Below are positions 26,311 to 37,116 of a stretch of 64,000 nt of DNA, one piece after another. The first letter of the stretch is position 1; every line of letters begins with the position of its first letter. A program made the position numbers and the translations under genes. The notes beneath the pieces are model-generated. The model was not told the DNA's origin and did not search any database. It saw only the letters and a list, made by a program, of their open reading frames with translations. Origin of the DNA: Actinomycetaceae bacterium (lineage in GTDB: Bacteria; Actinomycetota; Actinomycetes; Actinomycetales; Actinomycetaceae); the NCBI GenBank assembly GCA_030528145.1, contig JAUMZK010000001.1, positions 363,780 through 427,779 on the forward strand, in the 5' to 3' direction.

Positions 26311-28719
26311 TTAGTCTTCGCGATCCTCTTGGGTGCGAGGACGACGCGTGCGGGTACGCTGGCGACGCGGCTTAGATTCGCTACGTTCCCCTTTTTTGCC
26401 CGCCTTCTCGCCCTCATCCCGACGCCGCGAACGACGAGGACGATCTTCGGAACTTTCCGCGTCGGCATCGCGGGTAGCTTCCGCACCAGTTTCGGCGTCA
26501 GCTTCCTCGTCATCTGTCACCACGTGCAAGCTGAGTTTCCCGCGATCGTCGACCTCGGCAACTTCAACCTCAACTTGTTGTCCTACAGACAGCACGTCGT
26601 CAACAGATTCAATACGCTTTCCGCCTACCAGGCGACGGATCTGGCTAATGTGCAGCAAACCGTCCTTGCCAGGAGTCAGCGAAATGAAAGCCCCGAAAGT
26701 AGTAGTCTTCACAACCGTACCCAGGAAGTGCTCCCCCACTTCTGGCATTTGCGGGTTCGCTATAGCATTGACGGCATCGCGGGCCGCTTCCGCCGAAACC
26801 CCGTCCTCGGAAGCAATGTAAACGGTGCCGTCGTCCTCGATAGTTAGCTCCGCACCGGTATCTTCCTGAATTTGGTTAATCATCTTGCCCTTAGGACCAA
26901 TGACTTCACCGATCTTGTCGACAGGAATTTGCACAGTAATAATGCGCGGCGCAGTGGGTGCCAGCTCGTCCGGAGTGTCAATGGCTTGGCTCATGACGTT
27001 CAGGATAGTCAGGCGAGCTTCTTTAGCTTGCCCGAGGGCGCCAATCAAAACCTCGGAAGGGATACCATCCAGTTTGGTGTCCAGTTGCAGCGCCGTAATG
27101 TAGTCTTTAGTGCCCGCAACCTTGAAGTCCATGTCCCCAAAACCGTCCTCGGCACCCAAAATGTCGGTGAGAGTAACGAACTTGGTTTTACCGTCTTCAA
27201 GCGGTTCAGACATAAGCCCCATAGCAATACCCGCAACCGGGGCTGCCAAAGGAACGCCCGCTTGCAACAGCGACAAAGTAGAGGCACACACGGAACCCAT
27301 CGAGGTAGACCCATTAGATCCGAGCGCTTCGGACACTTGCCGAATTGCGTAGGGGAAATCTTCACGCTTGGGCAACACCGGCACCAAGGCGCGTTCAGCG
27401 AGGGCGCCGTGCCCGATTTCGCGGCGCTTGGGGCTACCAACACGCCCGGTTTCCCCAGTAGAGAAGGGCGGGAAGTTGTAATGGTGCATGTAACGCTTGT
27501 GCGTTTCGGGGCTGAACCCGTCCAGTTGTTGTTCCATACGCAGCATGTTCAGCGTGGTCACGCCCAAAATTTGGGTTTCCCCGCGCTGGAATAGGGCGGA
27601 ACCATGCACGCGCGGCAGCACTTCAACTTCGGCGGACAGGGAACGGATTTCCCCGTATTTGCGTCCGTCCATGCGCACCTCATCGTGGAGGGTGCGGTGA
27701 CGGATGGCTTCCTTTTCGATGGTGCGGAAGGCAGCTTTGAGGGCTTTTTCGGCGTCCTCGTAGTCTTCCCCGTATTTTTCAGCGAGTTCAGCCAGCGCGC
27801 TATCGCGAATTTCTTCAAGCTTTTGTTCGCGTGGGAGCTTTTCCACGATCGTGATGGCTTCGCCGAGTTTGCCTTCCACCTTGGCTTTCATGTCGGCGTA
27901 GTGGTGGTCTTCGTAGTCTTTGAAGAGCGGGAATTCGGCGACTGGTTTAGCCGCCTTGTCGGCAACTTCTTGTTGCGCGCGCACCAGTTCGCGAATAAAT
28001 GGTTTGGCGGCTTCCAGACCGGAGGCGACAACTTCTTCGGTGGGCGCGGTACCACCGTTTGCGAGTTGTTCGATGAGGTTGTCAGAGCCACCGGCTTCAA
28101 CCATCATGATGGCGACGTCGTCGCTGCCGTCAGCGTGGGTGACGACGCGCCCAGCGACGACCATGTTAAAGGTAGAACGTTCCAGTTCGCTCCAACGTGG
28201 GAAAGCTACCCACTGACCGTCAATGAGGGCAAGGCGCAGACCCCCGATGGGACCACTAAATGGCAGTCCCGCCAGTTGGGTGGACATGGACGCGGCGTTG
28301 ATTGCCAGCACGTCGTAGGCGTCGTCGGGGTGGACGGCGAGGACGGTTTCTACTACCTGTACTTCGTTGCGCAGTCCCTTCACGAAGGTGGGGCGGAGGG
28401 GTCGGTCGATGAGTCGGCATGCCAAAATGGCGTCAGTAGAAGGGCGCCCTTCGCGGCGGAAGAAGTTGCCCGGAATGCGCCCGGCAGCATATTGGCGTTC
28501 TTCGACGTCCACTGTTAGCGGAAAGAAGTCAAATTGGTCTTTAGGGTTTTTGCCGACGGTGGTGGCAGACAAAATGGCGGTTTCGCCGTCTAAGTAGGCC
28601 ATGGCAGAGCCGGCGGCTTGGCGCGCTAGCAGCCCGGTTTCAAAACGGATCGTGCGCTTACCAAATTTTCCGTTGTCAATGGTGGCTTCAGCAGCCGTAA
28701 TGTTTTCGCCCTCGAACAA
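26311..28719 (-). CDS. pnp: Polyribonucleotide nucleotidyltransferase
   Basis: PNPase degrades RNA 3' to 5' by phosphorolysis; actinobacterial forms (GpsI) can also make ppGpp precursors. The 802-residue protein has two RNase PH domains ([22 protein letters not shown] and [18 protein letters not shown] motifs), a KH domain ([20 protein letters not shown]), an S1 domain near 665-730, and a long Arg/Lys-rich tail. The start is TTG, placed by the strong AAGGAGGTG upstream. It follows rpsO in the conserved order and ends at a strong hairpin. Confidence 0.97.
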   Translation of the reverse strand: MFEGENITAAEATIDNGKFGKRTIRFETGLLARQAAGSAMAYLDGETAILSATTVGKNPKDQFDFFPLTVDVEERQYAAGRIPGNFFRREGRPSTDAILACRLIDRPLRPTFVKGLRNEVQVVETVLAVHPDDAYDVLAINAASMSTQLAGLPFSGPIGGLRLALIDGQWVAFPRWSELERSTFNMVVAGRVVTHADGSDDVAIMMVEAGGSDNLIEQLANGGTAPTEEVVASGLEAAKPFIRELVRAQQEVADKAAKPVAEFPLFKDYEDHHYADMKAKVEGKLGEAITIVEKLPREQKLEEIRDSALAELAEKYGEDYEDAEKALKAAFRTIEKEAIRHRTLHDEVRMDGRKYGEIRSLSAEVEVLPRVHGSALFQRGETQILGVTTLNMLRMEQQLDGFSPETHKRYMHHYNFPPFSTGETGRVGSPKRREIGHGALAERALVPVLPKREDFPYAIRQVSEALGSNGSTSMGSVCASTLSLLQAGVPLAAPVAGIAMGLMSEPLEDGKTKFVTLTDILGAEDGFGDMDFKVAGTKDYITALQLDTKLDGIPSEVLIGALGQAKEARLTILNVMSQAIDTPDELAPTAPRIITVQIPVDKIGEVIGPKGKMINQIQEDTGAELTIEDDGTVYIASEDGVSAEAARDAVNAIANPQMPEVGEHFLGTVVKTTTFGAFISLTPGKDGLLHISQIRRLVGGKRIESVDDVLSVGQQVEVEVAEVDDRGKLSLHVVTDDEEADAETGAEATRDADAESSEDRPRRSRRRDEGEKAGKKGERSESKPRRQRTRTRRPRTQEDRED

Positions 28720-28755
28720 AGGGCACCTCCTTAGTGGTTGTTCCCACTAGGCGGC

Positions 28756-28785
28756 CTTCGATCGAAGCCCACAGACGCAGGTCTG
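28756..28785 (-). promoter_or_regulatory. Leader hairpins before pnp
   Basis: Two adjacent stem-loop candidates lie between rpsO and pnp: the palindrome CTTCGATCGAAG (28756-28767) and CAGAC-GCAG-GTCTG (28772-28785). In E. coli the rpsO-pnp gap carries an RNase III site through which PNPase regulates itself; a similar role here is inference. Confidence 0.45.
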
Positions 28786-28829
28786 GAAGCCACTACCGAG
28801 GACCGGTCAACTAGTGGGGATACGTTTCA

Positions 28830-28848
28830 GGCCCGGCAAAACCGGGCC
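28830..28848 (-). terminator. GC hairpin after rpsO
   Basis: GGCCCGG-CAAAA-CCGGGCC forms a 7-bp GC stem ten bases after the rpsO stop. No U run follows, so it may attenuate or protect the rpsO mRNA end and not fully stop transcription into pnp. Confidence 0.6.
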
Positions 28849-28858
28849 CTTGGTTTAG

Positions 28859-29128
28859 TTAGCGACGCAGACCGAGGCGTTCAATGAGGCTACGGTAGCG
28901 TTCGATGTCAGTGTCCTTCAAGTGGCTGAGCAGGCGCTTGCGCTGACCAACCAGCAGCAACAGACCACGACGAGAGTGGTGGTCGTGCTTGTGGGTCTTG
29001 AAGTGTTCGGTCAGGGTCTTGATGCGCGCACTAAGTAGCGCAACCTGAACCTCGGGTGAGCCGGTGTCGCCCTCGTGAGTGGCGTATTCGGCAATGATCT
29101 GCTTCTTTTCATCCTGGCTAAGCGACAC
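28859..29128 (-). CDS. rpsO: 30S ribosomal protein S15
   Basis: S15 binds 16S rRNA and nucleates the central domain of the small subunit. The 89-residue form begins at GTG 29128 with AGAGGAG upstream; that is the family's usual length, whereas a longer reading from 29164 adds 12 unrelated residues. Hallmarks include [41 protein letters not shown] and [12 protein letters not shown]. Confidence 0.98.
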   Translation of the reverse strand: MSLSQDEKKQIIAEYATHEGDTGSPEVQVALLSARIKTLTEHFKTHKHDHHSRRGLLLLVGQRKRLLSHLKDTDIERYRSLIERLGLRR

Positions 29129-29311
29129 AGGGTCTCCTCTAAAAATAGTCGTTGCACGGAGCACCGGGGCACGTTCACCCGGGCGATGACGCTACCGTGG
29201 CCGATCTACGGCTTTAACAGCTTACCAGCAGGCTTTTACTATTTCGAGGATGCCGCCCCACTTTGCCAGTGACCTTACACACCACGGCGCCTCCCGGGCG
29301 CCACCACCGCC

Positions 29312-30226
29312 CTATCTGTTGGCTTCAATGTATGCTTTGTATTCTTTGTTTTTCTTCTGGATTGCATTCAGCCGGGCTTGGAATTCACCCTTATGTTTCG
29401 CTATGTTGCGTTCAGAATCTTGCCAATACAAATCGTAAAGTATTTGATGGTATTTTGCTTTCTCTCGACACTTCGCATCAAAGACTGCAATTTTGAATTC
29501 TTCCGGAGAAACGTTGGAGCCGTCAAAATTCAGAGACTCCGGATCATCAATATTGCTCATACCAAACTTGGCACCTAAAGTGGGACCTGGGGATTCCCAA
29601 GGGTTTGACGGCAGATCAGGAATGCCTAATGGCTCCATGCATTTATGCCATTTCGCGGCCGCTGCTTTAACTTCTTTACGCCATTCCAAACTACCGCCAC
29701 CGCCACGGTCTTCAACTAGGCTTTCACTGCCTTTAAAAGGCGGGACTTTCTTAACGTCAGAGTCGCATTCGTTGAAAGCTTCCCTCCATGCTTGGGGTTC
29801 ACCGGCTATGGTTTCGTGCCGTTGGCGCATCAGTTTTTCCCGTTCAGTCGCCGGTTCTTTGCGATAACCATACTTTTGAGCCCTTTCCTCAGTTAGCGTG
29901 CCGGAAAGTCCTTGACTATAGATAGTTGGTTCCAGTGGATCATGCCAGTCAAAGGGAACTACTGGAAAGTCAAAGCCTTTCTTAGCCATACACTTTTGTA
30001 AGAATATTGATTTAGCGTAATCTTCCAGCCTGTAATCGACTGAGCGGTACGGATCGTCAGGCAGATACCCGTCTTTCCAATTTTTCACTACGAGACCACT
30101 GGCAGATTTGGCGCCATCTGGGGGGATCGCCGCCGAAGCATGGCTAACATTTTGCGCTTTCGAGCACCCCGACACAAACACCAAAGCTAAAACTATGGTG
30201 GCTAAGAAAGGTCTCCGACTCTTCAT
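29312..30226 (-). CDS. Putative lipoprotein of unknown function
   Basis: A 304-residue protein with a lipoprotein signal peptide: MKSRRPFLATIVLALVFVSG then lipobox Cys (VSGC). The mature part is polar, rich in Lys, Glu and Trp-containing segments (WREAFNECDSDV, KWHKCMEPLG) with at least four extra Cys that could form disulfides. No known domain recognised. Its first 23 codons and upstream 31 bp are duplicated at 39205-39304. Probably anchored on the outer face of the membrane. Confidence 0.8.
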   Translation of the reverse strand: MKSRRPFLATIVLALVFVSGCSKAQNVSHASAAIPPDGAKSASGLVVKNWKDGYLPDDPYRSVDYRLEDYAKSIFLQKCMAKKGFDFPVVPFDWHDPLEPTIYSQGLSGTLTEERAQKYGYRKEPATEREKLMRQRHETIAGEPQAWREAFNECDSDVKKVPPFKGSESLVEDRGGGGSLEWRKEVKAAAAKWHKCMEPLGIPDLPSNPWESPGPTLGAKFGMSNIDDPESLNFDGSNVSPEEFKIAVFDAKCREKAKYHQILYDLYWQDSERNIAKHKGEFQARLNAIQKKNKEYKAYIEANR

Positions 30227-30257
30227 AAACTCCTCTATTCACGCACATAGCAAAGCA
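30158..30257. repeat. 100-bp direct repeat, copy 1
   Basis: This 100-bp segment, covering the first 23 codons and upstream region of the lipoprotein gene, matches 39205-39304 in the same orientation with four mismatches. The two copies flank the I36-like gene, second sialidase and sat transporter. Confidence 0.95.
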
Positions 30258-30285
30258 AGTTATTCATCAAAAATGAGAAACAACC

Positions 30286-30652
30286 CTACTTTAGGAAACC
30301 GCTAAAGTAAGCTGACGAAGCCATATTCGCAAAGCGACGGTTAGCGAAATTTGGGGATCCACCGCCTCTGCCGACAGAGATCTTCTTTCCTTTTGCCCAA
30401 GGATGCTGAAACAGCACAGCATATTCGGACTGACCGTTACAAAATGCGGAATTAGTGTTGTTATCAGCCTTATGACCGTTCGAACTTTATTCTCCCACCT
30501 TCGTAGCCATTGTACTCCCATAAGCACGTATAGCCTATCGGACAACTCATTTCCACTGTCCTTTCAGAGGCTTGCGAAGACGGGGATATGTAGGCACCTA
30601 GAGAACGGATAAGACCTAGTAGGAACGAAAGAGAAACGATCTTTTTGAACAT
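30286..30652 (-). pseudogene. I36-like secreted protein, frameshifted
   Basis: A plausible signal peptide (MFKKIVSLSFLLGLIRSLGA) is followed by MSCPIGYTCLWEYNGYEGG, the Cys-Trp/Tyr pattern of the peptidase inhibitor I36 family of small secreted actinobacterial proteins. The first frame stops at 30470, but the next frame continues with NNTNSAFCNGQSEYAVLFQHPW and a Gly-rich end to a stop at 30286, completing an I36-like domain. One frame change near 30480 is required, so this is a recent pseudogene or a sequence error. Inhibitor activity is not demonstrable. Confidence 0.6.
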
Positions 30653-30768
30653 GACACGAACCTCCTTTGGCTATGACTTATCACATTTTAGGTTAGTCTA
30701 CGCTTATCCACCAGCATTACACAATACTTCGGCATACCTTACGTATATTGAGCGCGTGGTGTGACGCC

Positions 30769-33099
30769 TCAGGTAAACCATTCCTTTGGCAGACGACTAA
30801 AATACAGACCTTGCCACTCGTGCTCCCATAACAGGCCGAGCTCTTCGCCTGGCAGCACGGTGAGCGCCTGATAGACGTAGTGGTATGGTCGAAAAGTGCG
30901 GCTCACCTGGAAGGTTCGCCCACCGTCCTCGGAAAGCCGCAGAACCCCAGCACCTCGAAAAGGAAGCAAGGCGCTGGCGTTTGCAAAAACAATACGGTCA
31001 GCGCCATCCCAATTTATTGCGGCCGGTTGGGAAAAAATTTCGGGGATTTGCGGGTGATAGTCCACCCCTTCCCAAGTGGTGGCGCCGTCGGTGGACACGG
31101 TCACGGCCATGCGCCCGCTGGGGTGCTGGTTACGCATGAACATAACTACGGTGCCATCTTCGCGTTCGACGACAGCGGATTCGTAGAGGCAGGCACGCTC
31201 ATCGCTGAAAGTACGCGGGTCGATAATCTGCCCGTCTAGCTCTCTTCCCTGGTTAGGACTATCAGACAATTGCCAGGTGGCGCCGCCATCGTCAGAGTAA
31301 ACAGTGCTGGTGCTGAAACGCATGGGCACTTCCCCACCGAAATACACGGGCACGACCAAACGACCGGCGTGCGCACCGCGGCGCAACTGAATGCCATTTC
31401 CGGGACAAACTCCAAGAAAGCGCATCCAGGGCAGCTTGACCTGGGCATTCAGATGAATAGGACCATCCCAAGTGGCGCCCTCATCAAAAGAACGGAACAT
31501 CACCAGGTACGAAGTGGGGGTAAGGCGCAACTGCTGACCGGCACACGCCGCAGGGTCCAAGTAAATATTGCCAGCGTTGGAAGGCGCGGCGCCACCGAAA
31601 TAAGTGACATTGCCACCTTCGTCGATCTGATACGGCGCCCGGTCTCCCGCCGCGTCTAAAACTGTGCCGTCGGGCATCAAGGTGTACCCCTTCCCGGAGT
31701 TTTCCGTCCCGTAGCCCTGCAATTGCAAGCGCCCGCGCGCATCCATGCCGACGCCCCCCTGGTCATTGGGTTGACCGCACCCGCCGGGGTACAGGTCCAG
31801 CAGCGCTAGCACCGCACCAGAATTTCTGTCGAAAAGTAGTGCTGAATCAGTGTAGGCGGCCCCGTGTAGACCCTCCCCTGGCAAAGTTGCAACGGTTTGC
31901 GTGTCCTGCCAAGTGTGCCCTCCGTCCAGAGAACGGCGAATCACGAAGTCAATGTCGTTAGGAGTATCGTTGGGTATGGTGTTGCGTCGGTCTGCCCCCG
32001 CAATTACCACGCCACTCGGCAGCGTCACCAAGGAAGGGATGCGGTACGAGGTCGCGCCTTCCAAGCCCCGGTCCATCAGCGCCACGGTCGGTACGGGCAT
32101 GACTTTCGAAAACGCTTTGAGCTGCGAATCGTTTAAGGGACTGGCAAAAATGTAGCCTTCACTGGCTTCGCCAAAGAGGCGCCGCCCGCGCGTGTCTTGA
32201 CCGATCACGATACGTTCCAAGGCAGGCAGGTCGGCGAAAAAAGCTTGACCAGGGGCGTGCAGGTGGCGGTATCCGTCCACGTAGATTTGCACGGCGCCGC
32301 GACCGACGTTTACGGCCAAATCGTGCCATTTTCCGTCAGTCCACGACCCCTCTGCCGTGAAGGTGCGCCACAGCCCATACCGCCCCAGCGCCGCGTAAGT
32401 GATGCCGTTTTCGTTGACGCTTATGCGCATCACTTCATGGGTTGGTTTGTCGGATTTCGAGGGCGATGCCCCTGCCGCTGCCAAAATTGTGCCTTCCTGA
32501 CCGCGCCCCCGCACCCGGAAGCGCGTAAGGATGGTACCTTGGAAAAGTTCACCGACTTGGCGCACATCGTATGCGGAAAGTTCGTTGGTGGCAAATTGGA
32601 TGAGAGGTCGCGGTGCGATGGCGCCCTCAGCAATTTCCTTGTCGCTAAGGACGGTTTCGGTAACCTTCCATTCCCGAATTTCGCAGCGCGACGCGCTCTC
32701 TTCGCTGACCACGTCTAAGGTAACTTTCCCCTTTGCCGCTCCCGGAAGATCACCCAGAAATACTGTGGTAGTACCGCAAAACTCTTGGTAACCGTCAATG
32801 TAAAGACGAGTGCCGTCCTCGTCAACACTTACTGCAAGCGAATGCCAATCCCCATCCAGCAGGTTGTGGATGTCTTCGCATTCCAAAGTTGCGCTTTGGC
32901 GCGGCGCCCACGATTGGTAGACCAACTGCCCGCCACTAATTTCGAGACGCAACCAGGCGTCCTCGTCCGTCTTACCCACAAAGTCGAGAGGGGAAACGTG
33001 GGGGGCGCCGGGGCTGGCAAATAAAAGCGTGTCGGCTTTGGCCCGAAAGTCGAAGCTAATTGTCCCCTTACTGAATGCGGATACTTTTTCCGTCCCCAT
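30769..33099 (-). CDS. nanH2: Exo-alpha-sialidase, GH33, second copy
   Basis: A 776-residue paralogue of the first sialidase with the same plan: two LamG-like domains then a GH33 propeller. It has YRIPSLV, the acid Asp in GADRRNT, Asp boxes SLDGGHTWQ, SFDEGATWD, SDDGGATWQ and SEDGGRTF, YESAVVE for the Glu and YVYQALT for the Tyr. Again no signal peptide or anchor. ATG at 33099 follows GGAGGGA; an upstream GTG is less likely. It lies 114 bp downstream of satD on the same strand and may be read with the sat operon. GC content is higher than in copy 1, so the two are not a recent duplication. Confidence 0.95.
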   Translation of the reverse strand: MGTEKVSAFSKGTISFDFRAKADTLLFASPGAPHVSPLDFVGKTDEDAWLRLEISGGQLVYQSWAPRQSATLECEDIHNLLDGDWHSLAVSVDEDGTRLYIDGYQEFCGTTTVFLGDLPGAAKGKVTLDVVSEESASRCEIREWKVTETVLSDKEIAEGAIAPRPLIQFATNELSAYDVRQVGELFQGTILTRFRVRGRGQEGTILAAAGASPSKSDKPTHEVMRISVNENGITYAALGRYGLWRTFTAEGSWTDGKWHDLAVNVGRGAVQIYVDGYRHLHAPGQAFFADLPALERIVIGQDTRGRRLFGEASEGYIFASPLNDSQLKAFSKVMPVPTVALMDRGLEGATSYRIPSLVTLPSGVVIAGADRRNTIPNDTPNDIDFVIRRSLDGGHTWQDTQTVATLPGEGLHGAAYTDSALLFDRNSGAVLALLDLYPGGCGQPNDQGGVGMDARGRLQLQGYGTENSGKGYTLMPDGTVLDAAGDRAPYQIDEGGNVTYFGGAAPSNAGNIYLDPAACAGQQLRLTPTSYLVMFRSFDEGATWDGPIHLNAQVKLPWMRFLGVCPGNGIQLRRGAHAGRLVVPVYFGGEVPMRFSTSTVYSDDGGATWQLSDSPNQGRELDGQIIDPRTFSDERACLYESAVVEREDGTVVMFMRNQHPSGRMAVTVSTDGATTWEGVDYHPQIPEIFSQPAAINWDGADRIVFANASALLPFRGAGVLRLSEDGGRTFQVSRTFRPYHYVYQALTVLPGEELGLLWEHEWQGLYFSRLPKEWFT

Positions 33100-33213
33100 T
33101 TGTCCCTCCACGTGCGGGCGAATTCAGATTTTGGAAAACTCCCCTGGCAACTTCCCCAGAGTACCGGTGAGCCCGGCAGGAGTCATTTCCCGCCAGACCC
33201 GACCGAATTGTGT

Positions 33214-34062
33214 TTAGCCCGCAAGCTGCGCTGGGTGCAGCAGCGAAGGCGCAGCCCCCAACAATTTGCGAGTGTAATCATCTTGCGGGTTTTGCAGAAT
33301 CTGGGCTGCTGGACCTTCTTCGATGACTTCGCCGTGATTCATTACTGCGATGCGGTCGGATACGTATCTCACGGTTTGGATATCGTGCGAAATGAAAACC
33401 ATAGCCAAGCCCAACTCTTCTTTCAGGTCAGAGAGTAGGTTGAGGATTTGGGCACGCACGGACACGTCGAGGGCGCTGGTCGGTTCGTCGGCGATGATTG
33501 CGGCAGGGCGCAGCGACAAGGCCCGGGCAATGGCGACGCGTTGGCGTTGCCCACCGGAAAGCTGGCCAGGGAGGGCACCAAGTACCGAATTTGGCAGACC
33601 CACCAGACCAATCAGTTCTTGGACGCGGGCACGGCGCTCTTCTTTACTGCCAATTGAGTGTACCACCATGGGGTCCATAAGTTGTTCGCTGATGGGCATG
33701 CGCGCGTTCAGTGCGGTAGCCGGGTCTTGGAATACTACCGAAACTACTCGACCGATGACGCGGCGGTCGGCTGCGCTACGTTTGGTGACGCGGTGTCCTT
33801 TGAAGAAAACTTCGCCAGCGGTGACCTGCTGCAGACCACACATGACACGCGCAGTGGTGGATTTTCCACAACCTGATTCACCCACGATTCCAAGGGTTTG
33901 CCCTGGCATAATCTTCATGTTGACCCCACGCACAGCGTGAACCATATTGGACTTGAAGATGCCGCCGGTGCGGGCCTTGAAGGTCACCTCAACATTTTTG
34001 AGTTCGATGATGGGCATGCTTGGGTCGTGTTCGTTGCTCAGGTTTTTCAGTTGGTTTTTCAC
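33214..34062 (-). CDS. satD: ABC transporter ATPase (OppF/SatD type)
   Basis: A 282-residue ATP-binding subunit of the peptide/opine/nickel family. Walker [10 protein letters not shown], signature LSGGQRQR, Walker B AAIIADEPTSALD and a C-terminal oligopeptide-transporter tail (NPQDDYTRKLLGAAPSLL) are present. The start overlaps the stop of the fused permease-ATPase by four bases. With satA-C it matches the four-gene plan of SatABCD, a sialic acid importer known from Haemophilus ducreyi; the adjacent sialidase supports that substrate. An oligopeptide transporter is the alternative. Confidence 0.85.
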   Translation of the reverse strand: MKNQLKNLSNEHDPSMPIIELKNVEVTFKARTGGIFKSNMVHAVRGVNMKIMPGQTLGIVGESGCGKSTTARVMCGLQQVTAGEVFFKGHRVTKRSAADRRVIGRVVSVVFQDPATALNARMPISEQLMDPMVVHSIGSKEERRARVQELIGLVGLPNSVLGALPGQLSGGQRQRVAIARALSLRPAAIIADEPTSALDVSVRAQILNLLSDLKEELGLAMVFISHDIQTVRYVSDRIAVMNHGEVIEEGPAAQILQNPQDDYTRKLLGAAPSLLHPAQLAG

Positions 34063-36053
34063 TTGGCACCTTCTGCTTGAGCTGCTGCTAGTTCGTCAAA
34101 CTCCGGGTGGGAAGCGTAGAAGTGGTAGGTTCCAGGCACTTGCACTTTGATAGGTTTTGTTTCAAGGCCCACGTGCGGGTGGCTGGAGCGCGGCGCGAAA
34201 CGGTCTCCCTTGGGGAAGTCGCGCGGGGAAGGCACCACGCCGGGCACTTGGTGCAAGCGACCTTGACCGGCTTCAATGGAAAGCACTGCGCCTAATAGCC
34301 CGCGAGTGTATTCGTGGCGCGGGTCGGTAAGCATTTCCTTGGTAGATGCTTGTTCGACCACTTGGCCGGCGTACATCACGGTAATGGAGTGGGCAACTTC
34401 GGCGACCAGAGCAAGGTCGTGGGTAATGAAAATCATGGCAAAGCCAAGCTTTTTGCGCAGCTCGTTGAGTAGCTGAATTACTTGCTTTTGCACGGTCACG
34501 TCGAGAGCGGTGGTCGGTTCGTCGGCGATCACCAGTTTCGGATCACGCGTCAGGGCCATGGCTATGAGGACGCGTTGGCGTTGCCCACCGGAGAGCTCGT
34601 GCGGGTAGGAAGCCAAGGTGCGTTCCGGGTCGAGACCAACCAGTTCCAGCAGCTCTTCCATGGTGCGAGTGCCCCCGCGTTTGGTCAGCTGCTTCATTTG
34701 CGAGCGGATCAACATGGAGGGGTTGAGCGAGGATAAGGCGTCCTGGTAGATCATAGCTATTTCAGTGCCGCGCAGTGCATTATGTTCGCGAGCGGACATG
34801 TCCACTAAGTTTTTGCCATTGTAAAGGATTTCGCCGCTGACTTGGGCGGCTCGGTCCAGCAGGCCCATGATGGCGAGGGAGGTAATGGATTTACCACAAC
34901 CCGATTCGCCGACCAGGGCCATGGTTTCGCCAGGGCGCACTGCGAAGGACAGGTGATCGACCACATCTACGTTGCCGTGGCGCGGGAATCTGATGCACAG
35001 GTCTTTGACTTCGAGGACCGGTTCAGCAGTCGAGGTCGGTTCGAAGCGGTCGCTGCGTCGCGATTCGACCTCGCGCAGTTGGGCAAGGAGTTGGTTAAGA
35101 CTTTCCTTTTGTTCTTCGTAGGCTTTGACCGGATCCAGCAGGAGAGCGTCGGCTTCGCGTTCAGCGCTGGTTTGGGCAACTTTTGCGGGGGCGGATGCGG
35201 GTGCGGCTATGAGGGCATCGGTGAGGCCCTCCGCCAAAATGTTCAGGCAAAGTACCGTGATCATGATGGCGAAGCCCGGGAAGAGTGCAGGCCACCAAAG
35301 ACCAGCGAGAACGCCTTGGCGGGCGTCAGCAATGATGTTACCCCATGAGGGTTCGGGTTGGGGCACGCCGGCGTTGATGAAGGAAAGAGAGGCTTCGAAT
35401 ACGATGGCGTCAGCTACGAGGACGGTCGCGAACACGAGCACCGGAGCTACACAGTTACGAGTGACGTGCTTGAGCAAAATCCAGGGGGTGCGCGCACCGG
35501 AAACTACAGCGGCAGAGACATAGTCTTCGCCCCACTGGTCGAGGATATTGGCGCGAACCACGCGGGTGAGCTGCGGTACGTAAAGGAAACCGATGGTCAT
35601 GATGAGCACGGGCAAGGAGTTGCCGAACACTGCAATAAATACGGCTGCGAGGGCGATGCCTGGGAAGGACATAACAATATCGAGGAGGCGCATGACAATT
35701 TCGGACACGACCTTGGAGGAAGTCGCAGCGATTGCGCCGAGGACCGCAGCCAGGGCAAGGGCGAAAAGGGTAGCCAAAATACCGATGATTAGCGAAACCC
35801 GGGCGCCGTAAACAATTCGGGAGTAGACGTCGCGCCCGATTTGGTCGGTGCCGAACCAGTGCTCACCACTGGGGGCGGCGTTAATCATGTCGGAGGCTAG
35901 CGGGTCGTGGGTGGCAATGATGGGGGCGAAAATGGCTCCCAAAATAACGATTGCCAAAATTACGAAGGATATTTTCGAACTCGTCGAAAGGGCCTTCCAG
36001 CGACCAAAACGCAGACCAGGGCGGGAAAGTTTCTTGGCTAGTTCTGGGCGCAT
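34059..36053 (-). CDS. satC: Fused ABC permease-ATPase (SatC/OppCD)
   Basis: A 664-residue fusion. Residues 1-290 form an OppC-type permease with an N-terminal OppC domain and the EAA loop ([18 protein letters not shown]). After a charged linker, residues 345-600 form an OppD-type ATPase with Walker [17 protein letters not shown] and [12 protein letters not shown]. Permease-ATPase fusion at this position is typical of Sat-type transporters. ATG at 36053 lies one base after the satB stop. Confidence 0.85.
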   Translation of the reverse strand: MRPELAKKLSRPGLRFGRWKALSTSSKISFVILAIVILGAIFAPIIATHDPLASDMINAAPSGEHWFGTDQIGRDVYSRIVYGARVSLIIGILATLFALALAAVLGAIAATSSKVVSEIVMRLLDIVMSFPGIALAAVFIAVFGNSLPVLIMTIGFLYVPQLTRVVRANILDQWGEDYVSAAVVSGARTPWILLKHVTRNCVAPVLVFATVLVADAIVFEASLSFINAGVPQPEPSWGNIIADARQGVLAGLWWPALFPGFAIMITVLCLNILAEGLTDALIAAPASAPAKVAQTSAEREADALLLDPVKAYEEQKESLNQLLAQLREVESRRSDRFEPTSTAEPVLEVKDLCIRFPRHGNVDVVDHLSFAVRPGETMALVGESGCGKSITSLAIMGLLDRAAQVSGEILYNGKNLVDMSAREHNALRGTEIAMIYQDALSSLNPSMLIRSQMKQLTKRGGTRTMEELLELVGLDPERTLASYPHELSGGQRQRVLIAMALTRDPKLVIADEPTTALDVTVQKQVIQLLNELRKKLGFAMIFITHDLALVAEVAHSITVMYAGQVVEQASTKEMLTDPRHEYTRGLLGAVLSIEAGQGRLHQVPGVVPSPRDFPKGDRFAPRSSHPHVGLETKPIKVQVPGTYHFYASHPEFDELAAAQAEGAK

Positions 36054-36054
36054 C

Positions 36055-37011
36055 TCACACCGTCCGAATTCGAGGGTTGATGAGCAGGTACAGCATATCA
36101 ACCACAATGTTGATTACAACGAAGGCCAGGGCAACCACCAGGGTGACGCCTTGGACCAGGTTAGGTTCATTTTGTTGGATGCCTTCCAGGATGGCTTGCC
36201 CCATGCCAGGGAGGGCGAAGATAACTTCGATTATGACCGCGCCACCCATGAGGTAACCGATACGCAGACCGAGGACGGTCACGGGGGTGATGAGGGCGTT
36301 GCGTAGAACGTTGCGGGCTACGACAACCACTTTGGGGATGCCAGCGCCGAGAGCGGTGCGAACGTAGTCTTTGTCAAGTTCTTCAACCATGGCAGTACGA
36401 ATAACGCGGGTGAGCGAGCCAGCTACAGGAATGCCGAGAGCGAATGACGGCATGAGCATACGCATTATGTAGGCTTGTGGATCGTCTTGGAATTGCCACA
36501 AGGGACCTGCGGCCGGGAAGATCTCCCAGTTGATGGTGAAAGCTTGGATGAGCAGTACGGCCAACCAGAACGAAGGGGTGGCAACGCAAATAATGGAGAT
36601 GATGCGGATTACTTGATCAACCCAACGGTCGCGGTAGAGTGCGGCTAGCACACCGAAAATAAGCGCCAAAATGACCGCAATGATAAGACCATAGAAAGTC
36701 AGCGAGATCGTTACGGGGAAGGCTTCGCCGATGCGCGTAGCAACGGGGATACGTTGTTGGGTATAGGTGCCAAGGTTGCCAACAATGAGACCGCCCAGGA
36801 ACCTAATGTAACGGACGAGCAGGGGGTCGTTGAGACCAAATTCTTTGCGGTACTGCGCGATGGCTTCGTCGGAAGCGCCCTCGCCCAAGGCGTTGTAGGC
36901 TGGATCAATGGGGCTGAAAGACATGATGAAGAACACCAGGAAGGTGATGCCCAATATCATGACCGGCAGTGCCACTAATCTGCGCCCGATCAGTCGCAAT
37001 AGTTGAGACAC
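36055..37011 (-). CDS. satB: ABC transporter permease (OppB/SatB type)
   Basis: A 318-residue permease with an N-terminal anchor (RLVALPVMILGITFLVFFIMSF), five further hydrophobic segments, and the EAA signature (RTALGAGIPKVVVVARNVLRNALIPV-like). It forms the membrane channel together with the permease half of satC. It follows the binding protein gene by about 105 bp and precedes satC almost without gap. Confidence 0.88.
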   Translation of the reverse strand: MSQLLRLIGRRLVALPVMILGITFLVFFIMSFSPIDPAYNALGEGASDEAIAQYRKEFGLNDPLLVRYIRFLGGLIVGNLGTYTQQRIPVATRIGEAFPVTISLTFYGLIIAVILALIFGVLAALYRDRWVDQVIRIISIICVATPSFWLAVLLIQAFTINWEIFPAAGPLWQFQDDPQAYIMRMLMPSFALGIPVAGSLTRVIRTAMVEELDKDYVRTALGAGIPKVVVVARNVLRNALITPVTVLGLRIGYLMGGAVIIEVIFALPGMGQAILEGIQQNEPNLVQGVTLVVALAFVVINIVVDMLYLLINPRIRTV

Positions 37012-37116
37012 GATAAAACCTTTGCGTTCGGTTTACAAGACTGGGTTGAAAAGTGAATCCAAGGTGGTGGTGGGGTCGCTAAGTCTTCGCCCCCACCACC
37101 ACCGGGGAAAGTGAGG

